Positions 63,622-64,000 of a stretch of DNA of 64,000 bases are shown one piece after another. This DNA comes from Siphonodentalium dalli (Eukaryota; Mollusca; Scaphopoda; Gadilida; Siphonodentaliidae), in contig CP136068.1 of assembly GCA_032622095.1 (NCBI GenBank), positions 136,965,989-137,029,988 of the forward strand. The letters are read 5' to 3'. The notes below the pieces were generated by a model. The model was not told where the DNA came from. It saw only the letters and a program-made list of their open reading frames with translations, and made no database searches. Numbering within the stretch: the stretch's first letter is position 1; each line of letters opens with the position of its first letter. The position numbers and the translations under genes were made by a program.

Positions 63622-64000
63622 AAACCCTTTCTCTACTGAATACTCATCTCATTGACAAGTACAGTGATGCCCTAAATAATCGACTCCTTAACCACAGCAG
63701 AATTTTGGGTTATTTTTCAGGATTTAGTCAGAAATATGGCTTGTTGCCATTCATCGTAAAGCTGCCAGTAAGAGCTTTCCGATTAATGGCAACAAGCCAT
63801 ATTTCCGACTAAATCCTGAAAAGTTACCCATTATTCAGCTGTGGTTAAAGAGTCGATTATTTAGGGCATTAGTGTAGTTCCTTTAGGAAATGTTCATATT
63901 ATGAGTTCAACATACAACCTATGGTCATATGTTGAACATATTATCTAAACTTATCCCACCAATGAATAGGAATTCTTCTGCACTTGTATTATCATTTTCT
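63622..64000. repeat. Family D MITE with nested family G element
   Basis: Family D left arm (CTTTCTCTACTGAATACTCA) and, after the insertion, its central palindrome (GGAAATGTTCATATTATGAG, then ATGTTGAACATATTATCTA). It runs off the window edge. Confidence 0.65.
63660..63876. mobile_element. TA-flanked palindromic MITE (family G), nested in family D
   Basis: 217 bp with TA at both borders, ends CAGTGATGCCCTAAATAAT and ATTATTTAGGGCATTAGTG, arms near-inverse with scattered mutations. Confidence 0.82.

Noticed and set aside
1-64000. tRNA, rRNA, riboswitch, bacterial promoter or operon features
   Set aside because: Nothing resembling them was recognised, and the spliced genes show that the window is eukaryotic nuclear DNA.

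Overview
This is eukaryotic, AT-rich, intron-rich animal DNA. Coding exons are short islands with GT/AG splice sites in a sea of transposon remnants. No rRNA, tRNA, CRISPR or bacterial operon was recognised. The organism is probably a marine invertebrate and most likely a bivalve mollusc. That rests on the kind of dispersed repeat seen (tandem degenerate units ending in GGACAGACAGA-type runs, then a motif ending CTCAGGTGAGCTTAAAAA near 15.8 kb), and is an inference.

Two host genes lie head to head. On the minus strand, 29502 down to 511, are the first 11 coding exons of Elongator complex protein 2 (ELP2, a WD40 scaffold). Every exon phase joins without a gap, giving about 373 residues from the initiator Met; the rest of the gene lies left of the window. 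On the plus strand, 43310 to 59331, are seven exons of a CCDC177-like coiled-coil protein. Its N-terminal exon(s) were not found and its C-terminus runs off the right edge.

The 13.8 kb between the genes holds two damaged non-LTR retrotransposons on the minus strand (about 29945-33065, with PHD finger, AP endonuclease and RT; and about 37090-39068, RT to C-terminus). The second is interrupted by a small TA-flanked inverted-repeat element.

Introns and flanks are packed with non-autonomous DNA transposons. There are several TTAA-flanked families with CCCTTT ends (piggyBac-type by their ends), TA-flanked palindromic families (Tc1/mariner-type by target site), hAT-type elements with exact 8-bp duplications, a head-to-tail Helitron pair nested in a hAT element, and two elements with subterminal tandem repeats. 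Many are nested. An unusual number of insertion ends lie within about 45 bp of a splice site. Two exons also have tandem partial copies: ELP2 exon 9 and the fourth CCDC177-like exon.

I did not find an obviously new multi-gene system. The most interesting signals are the twin TATATAAG hairpin families, the insertions crowding splice sites, the tandem exon duplications, and several element families I cannot assign.
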